Shown: positions 11,660-15,039 of the stretch, one piece after another | Numbering within the stretch: position 1 is the stretch's first letter | Layout: every line of letters starts with the position of its first letter | Assembly: GCA_039812485.1 (NCBI GenBank) | Contig: JBDIAP010000094.1 | Coordinates: 1 to 15,039, forward strand | Direction of reading: 5' to 3' | DNA length: 15,039 nt | Origin: Kineosphaera sp039812485 | Lineage (GTDB): Bacteria; Actinomycetota; Actinomycetes; Actinomycetales; Dermatophilaceae | Notes under the pieces: generated by a model | Databases searched by the model: none | Seen by the model: the letters and a program-made list of their open reading frames with translations, nothing else | What the model was told of the DNA's origin: nothing | Translations under genes and position numbers: made by a program

Positions 11660-14419
11660 ATGGATACTCCGCTGGGGGCGCGGGTTGCGGCCGAGGAGCG
11701 CGCTCGTGCCCTCATCGACGGGCAGCTGTCGCAGGCGGGATGGGCAGTCCAGGACAGCGCCCGCACGAACCTTTTCGCCGCCCAGGGCGTGGCCGTCCGT
11801 GAGGTGACGATGAAGCCGGGCCACGGCCGCGCGGACTACCTGCTCTACGTGGACAAGAAGGTCGTCGGTGTCATCGAGGCCAAGCCGGTCGGGACCACGC
11901 TGGCAGGAGTCGAGTGGCAGTCGGCGATGTATGCAAGCGGGCTGCCGGAGGATGTGCTCAGGCGCGCGATCGTCGTCGACGACCGCCTGCCCTTCGTCGT
12001 CGAGTCGACTGGTTCCGAGTGGCAGTTCACGAACGGCTACGACCCGGATCCGCGGGCGCGTCGGGTGTTCGCGATCCCCACGCCGGCTCATCTGGCCCAG
12101 GTGATCCGTGACGCCGCGCAGGATCCGGCTCATCCGACCTGGCGCGGCAAGGTGCGACACCTTCCCGAGCTCGACACGAGGGCGCTGCGGCCGGCGCAGA
12201 TCGACGCGATCGAGGGACTCGAGCGATCCCTGGCGCAGCAGCGGTTTGATCGCTCCCTCATCCAGATGGCCACGGGCGCCGGCAAGACGTACACGGCGAT
12301 CACGGCCTGCTACCGGATGCTGAAGTTCGGGGGCTTCCGGCGCATCCTGTTCCTCGTCGACCGTCACAACCTCGCCACCCAGGCCGCGACGGAGTTCGGC
12401 ATCTTTCGCCTCCCGGACGACGGACGGCAGTTCACCGAGGTCTACACCGTCGACAAACTCGGCCGCGCGGGGTTGAAGCAGTCGACCGAGGTCGTCATCT
12501 CGACGATCCAGCGCGTGTACGCGGGCTTGAGGGGCGAGGCCGTCCCTCAGGGTGACGACCCGCACCTCGACGACTTCACACCGGAGGCCCCGGTGACCGT
12601 GTCGTACAACCCGTCGATGCCGCCGGAGACGTTCGATCTGGTCATCGTCGACGAGGCGCACCGATCGATCTACGGGGTCTGGCGGCACGTGTTGGAGTAC
12701 TTCGATGCGCACATCGTTGGGTTGACTGCGACGCCGGGCAAGCAGACGTTCGGGTTTTTCCGCCAGAACCTCGTCAGCGAGTACACGTATCCGCAGTCGG
12801 TGGCCGACGGCGTCAACGTCGACTTCGACCTGTATCGGATCAAGACGCAGATCAGCGAGCAGGGGTCGACCATCGATGCGGGCACCGTGGTGCCGGTGCA
12901 GGACAAGGTGACTCGTGAGCAGAAGCTCATGACACTGGACGAAGACCTCGAATACGGCCGGACGCAGCTCGACCGCGCGGTCGTGGCGACGCACCAGATT
13001 CGCCTGGTCTTGGAGACGTTTCGCGACCGGCTGTTCACCGAGATCTTCCCGGGGCGCAGCGAGGTGCCCAAGACGCTGATCTTCGCCAAGGACGACAATC
13101 ACGCAGAGACGATCGTGCGCACGGTGCGCGAGGTGTTCGGGCGCGGCAACGACTTCGCCGCCAAGATCACCTACAGCGCCCGGGACCCGCACGGTCGGTT
13201 GACGGCCTTTCGGACGTCTCCGACGCTGCGTATCGCTGTGACGGTCGACATGATCGCCACCGGCACCGACGTCAAGCCGCTGGAGTGCGTGTTCTTCATG
13301 CGGGACGTGCGCTCGGCGCAGTACTTCGAGCAGATGAAGGGGCGTGGCGCCCGGACGATGCCGGACGCCGACTTCCGTGCGGTCACGCCGGATGCCGACT
13401 CCAAGACGGGGTTCGTCATCGTCGACGCGGTCGGGGTGACCGAGCATCCGTTCGTCGAGCCACCGCTGAACCGGCAGAAGGGAGCGTCGCTGAAGAAGCT
13501 GCTCTCCAAGGCGGCGGCGCTCACGATCACCGAGGACGAGGTCGCCACGCTGGCGTCGCGCCTGGCCAAGCTGGAGCTGGACCTGACCGACGCCGAACGG
13601 GCTGAACTTGATGCGGTGGCCGACCGCCCGATGAAGACGATCGTGCGTGGCCTGGTCGATGCGGTGGACCCGGACGTGCAGATTGCCGCGTCGGCCGGCG
13701 CCGACGACCCGACCGTTGTGGTGCAGGAGTTGCTGGAGCGGGCCATCGAGCCGCTGGCGGCCAACCCCGACCTGCGGACTCGCATCCTCGAGCTGCGGCG
13801 CACCCATGACCGGGTCATCGACGAGGTGAGCGCTGATGTGCTGCTCGATGCTCACGGCGTGGTGGACACCGACCGGGCCCGGTCGATCGTCGACTCCTGG
13901 CGCGCCTACCTCGACATGCACCGTGTCGACATCACGGCGATCCAGGTGATGTTCGAGGCCGGGGAGCACCGCGTACGCTTCGCCGACGTGCAGGAACTCG
14001 CCGACCGCATCGCCCGCCCGCCGCACTCGTGGACCCCTTCCGTGCTGTGGAAGGCCTACGAGGCGCTCGACGCCGACCGGGTCCGCCGCAGCGACGCGAA
14101 CACGATTGCCGACCTCGTCTCGTTGCTGCGGTACACGGTCGGCGCGGACGACGAACTCGTGCCCTACTCCGTGCGCGTCCAGGAGCGCTACGCCGGGTGG
14201 CTGCGCGCCCAGGAGCAGGCGGGAGTGACGTTCAGCGTGCTCGAACGGTGGTGGCTGGACCACATGGTCCACGTCATCGCCACCTCGGCCGAACTCACCG
14301 CCGACGACCTCGACAACGCGCCCTTCACCGACCGCGGCGGCATCGACGGCGCGCTGCGCGACCTCGGCGACCGCGCCGGCGCCCTCATTGACGAACTGAA
14401 CCGGGAGCTTTCGGCGTGA
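11660..14419 (+). CDS. hsdR: Type I restriction enzyme R subunit
   Basis: The 919-residue product combines a nuclease and a DNA translocase. At the N-terminus, D59 (GRADYLL) and E73-A-K75 (VIEAK) form the PD-(D/E)xK nuclease site. The SF2 motor follows: Walker A MATGAGKT (203-210), DEAH (331-334), LTATP (355-359) and motif VI QMKGRGAR (558-565). The C-terminal region (about 680-880, including DITAIQVMFEAGEHRVRFADVQELADRI) matches the EcoEI-type HsdR C-terminal domain that docks on the methylase complex. The enzyme cuts unmethylated foreign DNA after translocation. All catalytic residues I can check are present, so it looks intact. ATG 11660 is preferred over the frame's earlier opening because of the TATTCT box and the family N-terminus. 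The stop overlaps the hsdS start by 3 of 4 bases (GTGA). Confidence 0.95.
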   Translation: MDTPLGARVAAEERARALIDGQLSQAGWAVQDSARTNLFAAQGVAVREVTMKPGHGRADYLLYVDKKVVGVIEAKPVGTTLAGVEWQSAMYASGLPEDVLRRAIVVDDRLPFVVESTGSEWQFTNGYDPDPRARRVFAIPTPAHLAQVIRDAAQDPAHPTWRGKVRHLPELDTRALRPAQIDAIEGLERSLAQQRFDRSLIQMATGAGKTYTAITACYRMLKFGGFRRILFLVDRHNLATQAATEFGIFRLPDDGRQFTEVYTVDKLGRAGLKQSTEVVISTIQRVYAGLRGEAVPQGDDPHLDDFTPEAPVTVSYNPSMPPETFDLVIVDEAHRSIYGVWRHVLEYFDAHIVGLTATPGKQTFGFFRQNLVSEYTYPQSVADGVNVDFDLYRIKTQISEQGSTIDAGTVVPVQDKVTREQKLMTLDEDLEYGRTQLDRAVVATHQIRLVLETFRDRLFTEIFPGRSEVPKTLIFAKDDNHAETIVRTVREVFGRGNDFAAKITYSARDPHGRLTAFRTSPTLRIAVTVDMIATGTDVKPLECVFFMRDVRSAQYFEQMKGRGARTMPDADFRAVTPDADSKTGFVIVDAVGVTEHPFVEPPLNRQKGASLKKLLSKAAALTITEDEVATLASRLAKLELDLTDAERAELDAVADRPMKTIVRGLVDAVDPDVQIAASAGADDPTVVVQELLERAIEPLAANPDLRTRILELRRTHDRVIDEVSADVLLDAHGVVDTDRARSIVDSWRAYLDMHRVDITAIQVMFEAGEHRVRFADVQELADRIARPPHSWTPSVLWKAYEALDADRVRRSDANTIADLVSLLRYTVGADDELVPYSVRVQERYAGWLRAQEQAGVTFSVLERWWLDHMVHVIATSAELTADDLDNAPFTDRGGIDGALRDLGDRAGALIDELNRELSA

Positions 14420-15039
14420 CCCAAGGACCGTGGCCACTCAAGCCGCTCGTGGATGTAGTGGAGGTGCTGGACTCGCGACGGGTGCCCGTGAAGGCCGCTG
14501 ACCGTGCCGCCAGCGGGGGAGATGTTCCTTACTACGGCGCTACTGGACAGGTCGGCTTCATTGATCGACCGCTTTTTAACGAGCCGCTACTTCTCCTGGG
14601 GGAGGATGGAGTTCCTTTCCTGGACCCCAACAGGCCAAAGGCGTATCTCATCGACGGCCCTGCCTGGGTGAACAACCACGCCCACGTTCTCCGGACGAGC
14701 GAACAGGTGGATCGACGCTTCCTTCTCTATTGCCTGAACACGTTCGATTACCGCGGATTTGTCAACGGGACGACGCGGCTGAAGCTGACCCAGACGGCGA
14801 TGCGGTCCATGACCATTCCCTTCCCTGACATGAGGGAGCAGCGGCGGATCGTGGAGATCGTCGAGGACCACCTCTCCCACCTCGACGCCGCCGACGCCTC
14901 CCTCGCTCTCGCAGGCCAGCGGGCGGTCGCTTTAGGTGCATCCGTCCGCGAAGACTCCATCGCTGGGTCCTTCTTTCCGCTTGGCGAGATCGCTGCCATC
15001 CAAGGCGGAATCCAGAAGCAGCCCAAGCGTGCACCTAAG
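14416..15039 (+). CDS. hsdS: Type I restriction specificity subunit, cut by window edge
   Basis: A GTG at 14416 overlaps the hsdR stop (GTGA) and opens a frame of 208 codons still open at the right edge. Residues 1-140 form the first target-recognition domain (VPYYGATGQVGFID, LLLLGEDG, VNNHAHVLR, NGTTRLKLTQTAMRSMTIPFP). Residues 139-180 form the conserved helical spacer (MREQRRIVEIVEDHLSHLDAADASLALAGQRA), and a second domain begins at FFPLGEIAAIQGG. HsdS sets the DNA sequence read by the HsdM2S and HsdR2M2S complexes. Codon use is more AT-rich than in the neighbours, with GTA, CTA, CTT, TTT and one TTA codon (14932-14934, L173), suggesting recent acquisition or exchange of this gene. The gene order R-S means hsdM must lie beyond the window or elsewhere. 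Confidence 0.93.
   Translation, partial: MTQGPWPLKPLVDVVEVLDSRRVPVKAADRAASGGDVPYYGATGQVGFIDRPLFNEPLLLLGEDGVPFLDPNRPKAYLIDGPAWVNNHAHVLRTSEQVDRRFLLYCLNTFDYRGFVNGTTRLKLTQTAMRSMTIPFPDMREQRRIVEIVEDHLSHLDAADASLALAGQRAVALGASVREDSIAGSFFPLGEIAAIQGGIQKQPKRAPK

Noticed and set aside
8372..14437. A 2021-codon open frame on the minus strand spanning glyQS and hsdR
   Set aside because: It is exactly antisense to two well-identified genes, is rich in Arg/His/Gly/Asp shadow composition, has no recognisable domain, and crosses unrelated genes; long stop-free antisense frames are expected at this GC content.
1..15039. tRNA, rRNA, CRISPR arrays, insertion sequences
   Set aside because: No tRNA-like folds with a CCA-adjacent acceptor pattern, no regularly spaced direct repeats with unique spacers, and no transposase or integrase motifs were seen on either strand.

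Overview
The window comes from a very GC-rich genome. It has short intergenic gaps, frequent GTG starts, strong G/C preference at third codon positions, several probable leaderless genes and a Tat-type lipoprotein. Together these point to an actinobacterium, most plausibly in the Micrococcales; the family cannot be fixed from sequence alone. I found no tRNA, rRNA, CRISPR array, transposase or integrase.

Layout: (1) 1-901, minus: a LacI-family regulator cut by the left edge, with a 15-bp/5-residue tandem repeat inserted in its sensor domain. (2) 902-1217: intergenic, with a LacI-type palindrome and an imperfect tandem repeat. (3) 1218-1796, plus: thpR-like RNA 2',3'-cyclic phosphodiesterase. 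(4) 2084-2986, plus: Tat/lipoprotein polysaccharide deacetylase behind a perfect TATAAT. (5) 3055-3345, plus: YciI-like protein, converging on def (peptide deformylase, 3350-4051, minus). (6) 4052-4457: non-coding, with a large nested palindrome. (7) 4458-5021, minus: DinB-superfamily protein, divergent from a WYL-domain regulator (5208-6461, plus) that also carries a repeat-rich insertion; a perfect 11+5+11 inverted repeat lies between them. (8) 6516-6896, minus: short GntR/YtrA-type regulator. (9) 7205-7750, plus: small alpha/beta-hydrolase-like protein. (10) 7961-8362, minus: SRPBCC protein with a cre-like LacI operator at its promoter. (11) 8495-11533, plus: single-chain glycyl-tRNA synthetase with fused alpha and beta parts. 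(12) 11660 to the right edge, plus: hsdR and the start of hsdS of a type I restriction-modification system; hsdM is not in the window.

Most genes are single-gene units, with hsdR-hsdS the only clear operon (4-base overlap). Housekeeping functions (def, glyQS, thpR) alternate with small regulators and stress or metabolite proteins. The right end is an acquired-looking defence locus, and its hsdS is visibly less GC-biased. The points most worth follow-up are the nested palindrome at 4311-4424, the repeat insertions in two unrelated regulators, the fused bacterial-type GlyRS, and the run of -10-like hexamers placed 6-7 nt before start codons.
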